From Cytophagales bacterium (GTDB lineage Bacteria > Bacteroidota > Bacteroidia > Cytophagales > Cyclobacteriaceae), in NCBI GenBank assembly GCA_003500135.1, contig DNTA01000012.1:1-8963 (forward strand): a DNA stretch of 8,963 nt, given 5' to 3'. This document shows, piece by piece, positions 1-6,803 of this stretch (within the stretch, counting starts at the first letter, position 1; every line of letters starts with the position of its first letter). Position numbers and translations under genes: made by a program. The notes beneath the pieces are model-generated. The model worked only from the letters and a program-made list of their open reading frames with translations, made no database searches and was not told the origin of the DNA.

Positions 1-1
1 C

Positions 2-773
2 CAGTTTTTAGAAGTACCCTGTGGTAAAAAAAGGATCGATCAAAAAAGTATACTGCCATATAATATCGAAGCATTTCGTAAAAATGGAGAAAGGTTTTGG
101 GCAGAAATTGAAACGAGAAAATTCGAAAAAGATGGACAGGCGCTGCGGGTTACTGCGATAAGGGGTATAAGTCGTCACAAAAAAACAGAAAAATTGTTGC
201 TTGCCCGTAATGAAATGTTGAAATCAATAGAGCAGGGGGCTTACTTTTGTGAGTTGAAGATGCCTGATCTGAATATCAGGCACTTATAAAAAAGATTTTA
301 TAACAATTCCGGTTTACCGGACATCAATGCTATTTTATCAAATCTCCAATATAAAAGGGTCGGAAGGTATTAAAAAAAGTCAATGATGTGCCTGAAGATT
401 TTAATTTCGCTCCGACTCGAAACGACCAACTTTTGTTTTTTACAATCTTTTTTCCAATGCGATTCGCTTTGCCGATCATGACAAAGATGCTCCATATTTA
501 AAAATAAGTACTGCCCAAAAAAACGGAAAATTGGAAATTATTTTCGCTGACAATGGTATAGGGATTGATTAAGAGCTTCAAAAGCACGTTTTTGACATAT
601 TTTACAGGGCCACAGAAAACCAACCAGGTTCAGGGTTGGGATTATATATTGTAAAAGAATCCATAGATAAGCTTAATGGTTCAATTAATATGGAATCGGA
701 GGCAGGAGAAGGTACCTGGTTCATTTTAAGTATTCCACAAATCATAAAACTTAAATCGGTAAAATTGAGCTAA
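2..773 (+). pseudogene. Degraded PAS sensor histidine kinase, 3' remnant
   Basis: This is the remains of a two-component sensor kinase, cut by the left edge of the window. Bases 2-289 are open and read as the end of a PAS domain (NGERFWAEIETRKF, then RVTAIRGISRHKKTEKLL), followed by what may be the start of a second PAS (SIEQGAYFCELKMPD), and stop at 287-289. The reading then shifts frame more than once between about 290 and 440, with stops in each frame. From about 441 a HATPase_c domain is readable: N-box (YNLFSNAIRFAD), G1 box (DNGIGID), F-box (FDIFYRA) and G2 box (GSGLGLYIVKE), ending with TAA at 771-773. A TAA at 570-572 interrupts it just after DNGIGID. I could not find a phospho-accepting H-box in any frame, so that part seems deleted or scrambled. 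Several independent lesions make decay more likely than a single sequencing error. The original signal and partner regulator cannot be read. Confidence 0.85.
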
Positions 774-804
774 TAAATTTAGTGAGATAGTTGCTAAATT
801 TATT
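772..804. repeat. Perfect 11-bp AT-rich inverted repeat
   Basis: AATAAATTTAG (772-782) and CTAAATTTATT (794-804) are exact reverse complements separated by 11 bases. The left arm overlaps the terminal stop codon of the kinase remnant. A transcript could fold into a hairpin, but it has almost no GC pairs and no clean T-tract follows, so it is a poor intrinsic terminator. It may instead be one site of a repressor operator region with the adjacent dyads. The repeat is seen directly; any function is inferred. Confidence 0.6.
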
Positions 805-854
805 GGATTTACCCATATTTACTAATCCATATAGTAAAATACTAAATAAATCCA
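804..854. promoter_or_regulatory. Nested dyads, candidate operator for the S24 repressor
   Basis: TTTACTA (818-824) and TAGTAAA (832-838) form a perfect 7-bp inverted repeat with a 7-base spacer centred on 828. TGGATTTA (804-811) and TAAATCCA (847-854) form a perfect 8-bp inverted repeat centred on 829, so the two dyads are almost concentric. Another half-site-like TACTAAA lies at 840-846. The block ends four bases before the ATG at 859 and lies upstream of a self-cleaving XRE-S24 repressor two genes along. Such repressors usually bind inverted repeats over their own promoter, so autoregulation is a reasonable inference. I did not find a convincing TTG / TAnnTTTG promoter pair here, so the transcription start is not assigned. 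In DNA this AT-rich some short dyads arise by chance. Confidence 0.4.
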
Positions 855-858
855 GAAT

Positions 859-1140
859 ATGGATAGATATGATGGAATGCGATTGAGGATAGAAAGAAAA
901 AAGTTGAAATCTGGTAATTGCCAGATCAAGTTTCATTGGAGGACGTGGAAAGATGAGTTAGTGTATGGCTACTTCTTACAAGAAGAAGCAATTCCCATTA
1001 AGCAACTTGCCAATGAAATCAGGCTTGAAATGGAAGAAATAGAGAGCATCGCGTCCTATTATCATAAACCATTGTTCTCCCTCGGACAGTACAGGGTGAA
1101 CTCGGGTGTAAAAGAAACCATGCATTTGTTTAAAGCCTAA
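859..1140 (+). CDS. Hypothetical 93-residue protein upstream of the repressor
   Basis: I do not recognise this protein. It is a 93-residue, soluble, mixed-charge sequence with no signal peptide or membrane segment. The N-terminal part is basic (MRLRIERKKLKSG) and the middle has aromatic residues (FHWRTWKDELVYGYF). The C-terminal half (about 45-93) looks helical and faintly like a small helix-turn-helix or excisionase-type domain (IKQLANEIRLEMEEIESI, then a YRVN strand), while the N-terminus faintly resembles the arm-binding start of Bacteroidota tyrosine recombinases. Both likenesses are weak. The start at 859 is the first ATG after the dyad block; 877 (MRLRIER) is an alternative. It ends 24 bases before the ATG of the XRE-S24 repressor, in the same direction, so the two probably share a transcript and this one may serve the same regulatory circuit. 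It could also be a chance or decayed frame next to a pseudogene. Confidence 0.5.
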   Translation: MDRYDGMRLRIERKKLKSGNCQIKFHWRTWKDELVYGYFLQEEAIPIKQLANEIRLEMEEIESIASYYHKPLFSLGQYRVNSGVKETMHLFKA

Positions 1141-1164
1141 CTATTGAATCAAAATTTTTTTAAA

Positions 1165-1977
1165 ATGAGCCTGATAAGCGATAATATTAAGATTTTAAGA
1201 AAGAGAAGAGGGTTGACACAAGAGCAATTCTCTGAAAAAGTTGGTATAAAACGCTCCTTATTAGGGGCATACGAAGAGGGAAGGGCAGACCCCCGATTGA
1301 ATAACCTTTTACGAATGTCGAAATTGTTTGAAGTTTCCGTAGATGCTTTAATTAGTACTGACCTGACTGTTCTTAGCGATGAAGAGTTTGTTAGATTGAA
1401 AGAAAAAAGAGTGGGGCCTCATACTCAGGTGTTGGCAATTACAGTTGATAATGAGGATAAAGAAAATATTGAATTGGTTCCCGATAAAGCAGCTGCAGGA
1501 TATTTAAATGGTTATGCCGATCCGGAATATATTCAAAATCTCCCCAGGTTTAAACTTCCTTTTTTACCCGGAAATTCCACTTACCGGGCTTTTGAAATTA
1601 GTGGCGACTCTATGTTACCGCTAGAAAGTGGCACCATTATAATTGGTCAATATGTGGAAAAACCGGAATATATAAAAAATGGAATGACCTATGTGTTGGT
1701 CACTCAAAAGGAAGGGGTAGTCTATAAAAGGGTTTTTAATTATATAGAATCTCACGGTAAGTTGTATTTATCATCCGATAATCCACAGTATTCAGGTTAT
1801 GAAATTGAAACAAATGAAATTTTAGAAATCTGGGAGGCCAAGGCATTTATTGGCCTTAGTTTCCCTGATCCTGCTAATGCCGATGATTTGTCTTTAAAAA
1901 AACTGGCAGGTATTGTAATGGACCTCCAAAAAGAAGTGGTACGCCTTAAAGATAGTCAGGTAAAAAATGTCAAATAG
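1165..1977 (+). CDS. XRE-S24 LexA/CI-like self-cleaving repressor
   Basis: This is a cytoplasmic DNA-binding repressor of 270 residues joining a Cro/CI-type helix-turn-helix to a peptidase S24 (LexA-like) domain. Residues 4-63 form the XRE domain (NIKILRKRRGLTQEQFSEKV, recognition region around GIKRSLLGAYEEGRADP). Residues about 105-233 form the S24 domain. The expected self-cleavage bond is Ala111-Gly112 (DKAAAGY), the catalytic serine is Ser149 in EISGDSM and the general-base lysine is Lys188 in VVYKRV; their spacing fits LexA. Residues 242-266 are a hydrophobic-charged helix that may be a short coiled coil. I chose the ATG at 1165 because it puts the usual short lead before the XRE domain; a TTG at 1144 would add seven residues. 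In this family cleavage after RecA activation relieves repression, but whether this one answers to DNA damage is inference. Its targets are unknown; the dyads at 772-854 are the obvious candidate for its own operator. Confidence 0.93.
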   Translation: MSLISDNIKILRKRRGLTQEQFSEKVGIKRSLLGAYEEGRADPRLNNLLRMSKLFEVSVDALISTDLTVLSDEEFVRLKEKRVGPHTQVLAITVDNEDKENIELVPDKAAAGYLNGYADPEYIQNLPRFKLPFLPGNSTYRAFEISGDSMLPLESGTIIIGQYVEKPEYIKNGMTYVLVTQKEGVVYKRVFNYIESHGKLYLSSDNPQYSGYEIETNEILEIWEAKAFIGLSFPDPANADDLSLKKLAGIVMDLQKEVVRLKDSQVKNVK

Positions 1978-2031
1978 TGTCTTTGATATGAGTAGATGGT
2001 TTTTAACAAATCTTGAATTTTTCTTTAGTTG

Positions 2032-2053
2032 GTAAAAACTGTTTTTACTTTTT
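2032..2053 (+). terminator. Weak AT-rich hairpin with T-tract
   Basis: GTAAAAA (2032-2038) and TTTTTAC (2042-2048) pair around a 3-base loop and run into a T-tract at 2049-2053. It lies 54 bases after the repressor stop and could be a first, weak terminator for that gene. The stem has only one G-C pair, so the call is tentative; the stronger hairpin at 2092-2124 may do most of the work. Confidence 0.3.
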
Positions 2054-2091
2054 CAGAAATATAGGATTTGTAGTACTGGTATTTTGACAAT

Positions 2092-2124
2092 AAAAAAGGC
2101 GGCTTTGTTGAAAACCGCTTTTTA
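2092..2124. terminator. Bidirectional Rho-independent terminator between convergent genes
   Basis: GCGG (2099-2102) pairs with CCGC (2115-2118), the stem continues inward as TTT/AAA past one C-A mismatch, and the loop is GTTG (2107-2110). An A-tract (2092-2097) precedes the stem and a T-tract (2119-2123) follows, so read from either strand the hairpin ends in a run of U. It sits between the repressor gene arriving on the plus strand and the last gene of the suf operon arriving on the minus strand, which is where a shared terminator is expected. Confidence 0.8.
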
Positions 2125-2145
2125 TTACTTTTTTTCTTAATACTA

Positions 2146-2562
2146 TTAACAATATTCCTCAAAGACCCCTGATAGATGTTCAGCGATCATTTCCGCAGGG
2201 CGTCCTTCAATATGATGCCGTTCTACAAAATGTACTAATTCACCATCTTTAAATAGCGCTATAGATGGGGATGAAGGTGGAAATGGCATGGTAAACTCTC
2301 TTGCTTTTTGTGTGGCTTCCTGATCAACACCTGCAAAAACGGTTGCCAGATTATTTGGATGTTTATTGCTTTTTTCCAAAGCCATAAGTACACCAGGTCG
2401 TGCCGTACCTGCCGCACAACCACACACGGAGTTAATAACGAGTAGTGTAGTACCTTTATGGCCTGTAAGGTGTTTTTCCACCTCATCGGCAGATTTAAAT
2501 TCCTCGAAACCCTTTTGGGTTAACTCTGCGCGCATGGGCGCAACTAATTCTTCAGGATACAT
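2146..2562 (-). CDS. BrxA/BrxB-family bacilliredoxin (DUF1094)
   Basis: This is a 138-residue thioredoxin-fold protein of the YphP/YqiW family. The diagnostic Cys-Gly-Cys motif is at residues 47-49 within [14 protein letters not shown], followed by the family segments [16 protein letters not shown] and [21 protein letters not shown] cysteine is the last residue (Cys138), which I recall as a family feature. In Firmicutes these proteins remove bacillithiol from mixed disulfides on proteins; many Bacteroidota also appear to make bacillithiol, but no synthesis genes are in view, so the thiol partner is inferred. It is the last gene of the suf operon, 29 bases after the DUF59 gene and just before the shared terminator. 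Its position suggests a role in protecting or resetting cysteines of the Fe-S assembly proteins or their clients. The start is the ATG of [11 protein letters not shown], which matches the usual N-terminus; no Shine-Dalgarno sequence is visible. Confidence 0.93.
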   Translation of the reverse strand: MYPEELVAPMRAELTQKGFEEFKSADEVEKHLTGHKGTTLLVINSVCGCAAGTARPGVLMALEKSNKHPNNLATVFAGVDQEATQKAREFTMPFPPSSPSIALFKDGELVHFVERHHIEGRPAEMIAEHLSGVFEEYC

Positions 2563-2591
2563 ATATATTGTTGTTTTTTTTCAGATATAAA

Positions 2592-2921
2592 TTACATAAA
2601 TCCAAGTTCAAGCCGGGCAGCCTCCGACATCATTTCTTGCGTATATGGCGGATCAAATGTCACCTCTACTTCCACATCATTTACCTCTTCAACCATTTTA
2701 ACCTTTTGTTCTACCTCCGATGGAATGGCTTCCGCAGATGGACATGCAGGTGAGGTTAAAGTCATTTTGATGTAAACGTTGTTGATCGGGTAGACCTGAA
2801 TTTCATATATCAATCCAAGTTCATAAACATCCACCGGGATTTCTGGGTCATATACCGATTTAATTGCTGCAATTACCTTATCTCTGAGTGTTACTTCAGT
2901 ATTTGTTCCGTTGTCACTCAT
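2592..2921 (-). CDS. sufT: SufT/PaaD-like DUF59 Fe-S cluster maturation protein
   Basis: This 109-residue protein is a stand-alone MIP18/DUF59 domain, the type found in SUF operons and thought to help insert or mature Fe-S clusters. The hallmark DPEIPVDVYELGLIYEI is at residues 25-41 and the conserved cysteine motif MTLTSPACP at 53-61 (Cys60). The C-terminal family block reads FDPPYTQEMMSEAARLELGF; I recall a tryptophan as common where this protein has the tyrosine after DPP, a mild change. I chose the ATG at 2921; the frame is open to a TTG at 2927, which would only add two residues. It lies 9 bases after sufE and 29 before the bacilliredoxin gene, inside the operon. The symbol follows common use for SUF-linked DUF59 proteins; the exact biochemical step is not settled for the family. 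Confidence 0.92.
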   Translation of the reverse strand: MSDNGTNTEVTLRDKVIAAIKSVYDPEIPVDVYELGLIYEIQVYPINNVYIKMTLTSPACPSAEAIPSEVEQKVKMVEEVNDVEVEVTFDPPYTQEMMSEAARLELGFM

Positions 2922-2930
2922 ATCCAAATT

Positions 2931-3380
2931 CTACTTTTGTTTACTTTTAAATGCCAGTGCGTAAAGTTTCATCTGTTTGATCATTGCGACCAACCCGTTG
3001 GACCTTTGTGATCCAATGATCCTACCCATTCCAATATCTTCAATAAAATGCAAATCTGCATTTAGTATATCGTCCATTTTCTGACCGGATAACACCCTGA
3101 TCAATAGACTGATCAGTCCCTTCGTGATTTCTGTATTGCTATCGGCAGAAAAATGTAAATACTCTTTGTCAGGATCAGCAGTTAACCATACTTTTGACTG
3201 GCACCCCTTAATTATGTTCTGTTCAATTTTATGATCTTCATTTAGCTCCGGAAGCTTTTGGCCAAGTTCCATTATATAAAAGATGGTGCTTTCCCTGTCA
3301 CCTGCCAAAACTTCGAACTCATCGATAATCTCCTGTTGTATAGTTTCTATATCCTTCGTTGCCCGGTCTTTTATTTCCAT
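2931..3380 (-). CDS. sufE: Cysteine desulfuration protein SufE
   Basis: SufE accepts persulfide sulfur from SufS, stimulating the desulfurase, and passes it to SufB on the SufBCD scaffold in the cytoplasm. The protein is 149 residues, normal for the family. The sulfur-accepting cysteine is Cys60 in the loop IIKGCQSKVW; upstream is the helical segment IFYIMELGQKLPEL, and downstream are the family segments FSADSNTEITKGLISLLI and a conserved end with GRIIGSQRSNGLVAMI. The start is the ATG at 3380, which overlaps the end of sufS by 10 bases, so translation of the two is probably coupled; this suits proteins that work as a pair. No U-type scaffold (SufU) is present, consistent with a SufS/SufE sulfur route. 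Confidence 0.97.
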   Translation of the reverse strand: MEIKDRATKDIETIQQEIIDEFEVLAGDRESTIFYIMELGQKLPELNEDHKIEQNIIKGCQSKVWLTADPDKEYLHFSADSNTEITKGLISLLIRVLSGQKMDDILNADLHFIEDIGMGRIIGSQRSNGLVAMIKQMKLYALAFKSKQK

Positions 3381-4624
3381 TTGGCAATAATTTCTTTTAA
3401 CGCTTCTACCATAAATTCAATTTCAGCTACCGTATTGTAGATCGAAAATGATGCTCTGACGGTACCTTCTATACCAAACTCATTCATAAGGGGTTGAGTA
3501 CAGTGGTGTCCGGTTCGAACTGCTACCCCTTTGGCGTCAAGCATCATCCCGACATCGAAATGGTGCATACCATCTACAACAAACGAAACCACACTTGCTT
3601 TGTTATCTGCGGTGCCAACCAATCTTACTTCTGGAATGGTTTCCATGAGGGCTGTGGCAGCATTTAATAATTCATTTTCGTGTTTTTGAATATTGCCCTT
3701 TCCAATTTCATTCACATAATCCAGGGCAAATTTGAAACCAATGACATCAGCAATATTTGGAGTACCCGCTTCAAATTTATATGGGATATCGTTATAGGTG
3801 GTCTTTTCAAATGTGACTTCATTTATCATTTCACCACCAACACGATAAGGGGGCATTTTTTCAAGGATATTCCTCTTTCCATATAAAATTCCCATTCCTG
3901 TAGGCCCAAATACTTTATGAGCTGACAATGCGTAAAAGTCACAATTTATTTTTTGAACATCAATTTCAATGTGAGAACTAGCCTGGGCGCCATCGATCAT
4001 AACTACCGCTCCATAATCATGAGCAAGTTTCGTTATTTCTTCTACGGGATTTATCGTGCCTAAAGCATTCGAAATATGAACTATGGAAACCAGTTTGGTT
4101 TTATCCGAAAGAAGGTTTTTAAACGCCACCATATCCAGACTACCATCCTTTAAAACAGGGATAACTTTTAATTTTGCGCCTTTTTCCTGGCAGATCATTT
4201 GCCAGGGCACAATGTTGGAATGGTGCTCTAATGCTGAAATGATAATTTCATCACCTTGGTCAATAAATGCCCTTCCATATGATTGCGCTACCAGGTTTAT
4301 ACTATCTGTAGTGCCATAGGTGAATATCATTTCTTCGGCTTCAGGTGCTTTTATAAATGACTGAGCTGCCGTACGTGAAGCTTCAAAGGCATTGGTTGCC
4401 TTATCAGCCAGTGCGTGTACACCTCTATGAATATTGGCGTTATAGCCCTTATAATATTCATCAATAGCATTTATAACCTGAACCGGCTTTTGAGTGGTAG
4501 CAGCGTTATCAAAATAAATTAAAGGCCTGCCATTGATTTCCTGATGTAATACAGGGAAATCATGACGAATTTTGGCGATATCGAACTTTTTCTCAGTTTC
4601 TATGTTTTCTGCAAATTGTTGCAT
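3371..4624 (-). CDS. sufS: Cysteine desulfurase SufS (group II)
   Basis: SufS is a pyridoxal-phosphate enzyme that removes sulfur from L-cysteine, giving alanine and an enzyme persulfide. The protein has 417 residues, slightly longer than usual because of a short N-terminal lead before the family start (IRHDFPVLHQEINGRPLIYFDNAATTQKP). The PLP-binding lysine is Lys237 in SAHKVFGPTGMGILYG, with the cofactor-contacting DGAQA at 211-215 and the histidine pair of SALEHHSN at 134-135. The catalytic persulfide cysteine is Cys375 in VRTGHHCTQPLM, followed by Arg390 in GTVRASFSIYN, which holds the substrate carboxylate. The RTGHHC form and the short active-site loop mark it as SufS rather than IscS. 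The gene starts 7 bases after the sufD stop and overlaps sufE by 10 bases. Confidence 0.97.
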   Translation of the reverse strand: MQQFAENIETEKKFDIAKIRHDFPVLHQEINGRPLIYFDNAATTQKPVQVINAIDEYYKGYNANIHRGVHALADKATNAFEASRTAAQSFIKAPEAEEMIFTYGTTDSINLVAQSYGRAFIDQGDEIIISALEHHSNIVPWQMICQEKGAKLKVIPVLKDGSLDMVAFKNLLSDKTKLVSIVHISNALGTINPVEEITKLAHDYGAVVMIDGAQASSHIEIDVQKINCDFYALSAHKVFGPTGMGILYGKRNILEKMPPYRVGGEMINEVTFEKTTYNDIPYKFEAGTPNIADVIGFKFALDYVNEIGKGNIQKHENELLNAATALMETIPEVRLVGTADNKASVVSFVVDGMHHFDVGMMLDAKGVAVRTGHHCTQPLMNEFGIEGTVRASFSIYNTVAEIEFMVEALKEIIAKWK

Positions 4625-4631
4625 TATGTCA

Positions 4632-5954
4632 TTAATCCAGTTCCTTGTGAATCAAGTATTCTACATGTTCTTTCAGAAAAGAAATACTCACATGCTCAAG
4701 CACATCACTGGCAAAAGCATGTAGTAATATATTTCTTGCCTTCTGTAAACTAATTCCTCTGGATCTCAGATAGAAAAGTGATTCTTCGTCCAACTGTCCT
4801 GTGGTACAACCATGCGAACACTTCACGTCATCAGCCCAAATCTCCAGTTGAGGCTTTGTATTAACCGTTGCATTATCTGACAGTAAAATGTTCTTATTGG
4901 ATTGAAAAGCATTGGTTTTTTGTGCCGGCTGCCTTACAAAAATTTTACCATTGAATACACCTTTTGAATGATCGTTTACGATACCTTTGTAGATTTCATT
5001 ACTGAATGAATTGGGTTCTTTATGATCGACCACCGTATGATTATCCACATGTGTTTTACCATGCGTCAGGTAAAGCCCGTACATATGTGCCTCACAATGT
5101 TCCTCTTCCAGCGCAATATTTAAATTATTTCTGATCAAAGCGCCATCAAAAGTAAAGGTGTACGCATTGAAAAGGCTATCACGATGTTGAACAACTTGAG
5201 TATTATCAATATGATAGGTGGATTCTGACTCGTTTTGTAACTTAAAATAGTTAAAACGGGCATTTTTTTCCACCACTATCTCACTACTCTGATTAATAAA
5301 GGCATTTCCTTTGTTTAAAGAAGTAAAGCTTTCAATTACATTCACCTCGCAATTTTCTTCAGCCACAATGAGGTTTCTTGGATGATAGGTTAATTCACCA
5401 CTTCCGGTTGTGATATACAATAGTACAATTGGCTTTTCAACAGAAGTATTCCTTTCAATATGAATATAGGCGCCATTTTCAGCAAATGCTGTATTAAGTG
5501 CCGCGAAGGCATCTTTTTCGGCAAAGAGATGCCTGCCAAAATTATTGGCTAACGCTTCATTGTTTTGTTTGAAAGCTTCTTTTAAGGGCATGATCCCCAA
5601 ACCTTGTGCCCCATTTACTTTTGAGAGCTCAGTATTGACCACACCATTTTCCAATACCACAATGTGCGCATTTTCATTATAAAAAGGCACATCTTTGAGA
5701 TCTTCTAATTTCAATTTACCGGTAGAAGCGAACCTCTCAAAACGAAAGTTCTTTTGAAGCTGCCTGGTGAGAGGAGTATATTTGTATTCCTCGTGTTTGT
5801 TTCCCGGGAAACCTATATGATTAAGCGAATCAAGTGCACTTTTGCGAATTTCATGGGTGCTTTTCTCACTTAAACCATTCAACGATTTCTCGAAATCTTC
5901 AAAATGTGTATTGAATATATTTTCAAGTTCTGCTTTTGCAGATTTTGTGCTCAT
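4632..5954 (-). CDS. sufD: Fe-S cluster assembly scaffold protein SufD
   Basis: SufD is the SufB paralogue that completes the SufBC2D scaffold; in model systems it is needed for iron entry and shares the cluster-building interface with SufB. The protein has 440 residues. Residues about 30-75 form the N-terminal helical part with GNKHEEYKYTPLTRQL; the middle (about 160-380) is the repetitive beta-helix core, including HPRNLIVAEENCEVNVIE and the stretch GLYLTHGKTHVDNHTVVDH; the C-terminal helical part contains the conserved KCSHGCTTGQLDEESLFYLR. His381 in that motif appears to match the interface histidine known from E. coli SufD. The ATG at 5954 gives the normal family start (MSTKSAKAELENIF). 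It follows sufC after 51 bases, the widest gap in the operon, and precedes sufS by 7. Confidence 0.97.
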   Translation of the reverse strand: MSTKSAKAELENIFNTHFEDFEKSLNGLSEKSTHEIRKSALDSLNHIGFPGNKHEEYKYTPLTRQLQKNFRFERFASTGKLKLEDLKDVPFYNENAHIVVLENGVVNTELSKVNGAQGLGIMPLKEAFKQNNEALANNFGRHLFAEKDAFAALNTAFAENGAYIHIERNTSVEKPIVLLYITTGSGELTYHPRNLIVAEENCEVNVIESFTSLNKGNAFINQSSEIVVEKNARFNYFKLQNESESTYHIDNTQVVQHRDSLFNAYTFTFDGALIRNNLNIALEEEHCEAHMYGLYLTHGKTHVDNHTVVDHKEPNSFSNEIYKGIVNDHSKGVFNGKIFVRQPAQKTNAFQSNKNILLSDNATVNTKPQLEIWADDVKCSHGCTTGQLDEESLFYLRSRGISLQKARNILLHAFASDVLEHVSISFLKEHVEYLIHKELD

Positions 5955-6005
5955 AACTAATCTTTTATTCGCTGTGATAAATGCTTAAAACAGTGAAGAG
6001 GCAAC

Positions 6006-6764
6006 TTATACCGTTGCTTTTAATTCTTCTTTGATCCAGTCGTAACCTTTTTCTTCAAGTTGTAAGGCAAGGTTCTTGTCTCCCGACTTAACGATCTTGC
6101 CCTGGTACAAGACATGAACAAAGTCAGGAACAATATAATCCAGGAGTCTTTGGTAGTGAGTCACAACAATCGTTGCTTTGTCCGGACTTTTCAGTTTGTT
6201 TACACCATCAGCAACAATTTTCAATGCGTCAATATCCAAGCCTGAATCAGTCTCGTCCAAAATGGCCAGCTTAGGATCTAAAACTGCCATTTGAAATATT
6301 TCATTCCTTTTCTTTTCACCACCTGAAAACCCTTCGTTAAGAGACCTTCCCAACAATGACTGGTCCATGTCTACCAATTTCATTTTCTCCTTGATCATCT
6401 GCAAAAATCCTACAGCATCTAAGGGCTTTTCACCTCTAAACTCTCTAACCTGGTTAACCGCCGTTTTTAGAAAATTTGTTGAGCTAACACCTGGGATTTC
6501 CACAGGGTACTGGAATGCGAGAAATACACCTGACCTTGCACGGTCTTCAGGAGCTTTTTCAAGAAGGTCTTCTCCAAGATATTCAACACTACCTTCAGTT
6601 ACTTCGTAGTCTTCTCTGCCAGCTAAAACGCTGGCAAGTGTACTTTTTCCTGATCCGTTAGGCCCCATGATGGCATGCACCTCACCAGGTTTTACTTCCA
6701 GATTGATACCTTTCAATATCTCTTTATCTTCAATTCTGGCGTGTAAATTTTTTATTTTCAGCAT
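6006..6764 (-). CDS. sufC: Fe-S assembly ATPase SufC
   Basis: SufC is a soluble ABC-type ATPase that binds SufB and SufD and drives the conformational change of the scaffold; it has no membrane partner. The protein is 252 residues, standard length. Walker A is GPNGSGKST at 34-42 (Lys40), the Q-loop is Gln85 in AFQYPVEIPG, the ABC signature is FSGGEKKR at 146-153, Walker B is LAILDETDSGLD at 166-177 (Asp170, Glu171) and the H-loop histidine is His203 in VVTHYQRLLDYI. The sequence ETDSGLDIDAL and the YQRLL segment after the H-loop are typical of SufC rather than other ABC ATPases. The gene lies 39 bases after sufB. The AT-rich gap before its ATG has no Shine-Dalgarno sequence. Confidence 0.98.
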   Translation of the reverse strand: MLKIKNLHARIEDKEILKGINLEVKPGEVHAIMGPNGSGKSTLASVLAGREDYEVTEGSVEYLGEDLLEKAPEDRARSGVFLAFQYPVEIPGVSSTNFLKTAVNQVREFRGEKPLDAVGFLQMIKEKMKLVDMDQSLLGRSLNEGFSGGEKKRNEIFQMAVLDPKLAILDETDSGLDIDALKIVADGVNKLKSPDKATIVVTHYQRLLDYIVPDFVHVLYQGKIVKSGDKNLALQLEEKGYDWIKEELKATV

Positions 6765-6803
6765 TTTATATTCTTGTTTATTTATCTTTATTGTAATAAA
6801 ATA

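Noticed and set aside
751..936. 61-residue frame on the minus strand
   Set aside because: It runs through the AT-rich dyad block and the start of the plus-strand gene, has no recognisable motif and is best explained as a shadow frame.
2084..2090. TTGACA-like hexamer resembling a sigma-70 -35 box before the convergent terminator
   Set aside because: Bacteroidota do not use the TTGACA/TATAAT pattern, no -10 element follows and the hairpin terminator begins immediately downstream.
2259..2486. 75-residue minus-strand frame inside the bacilliredoxin gene
   Set aside because: It lies wholly within a clearly recognised gene in another frame and has no family features.
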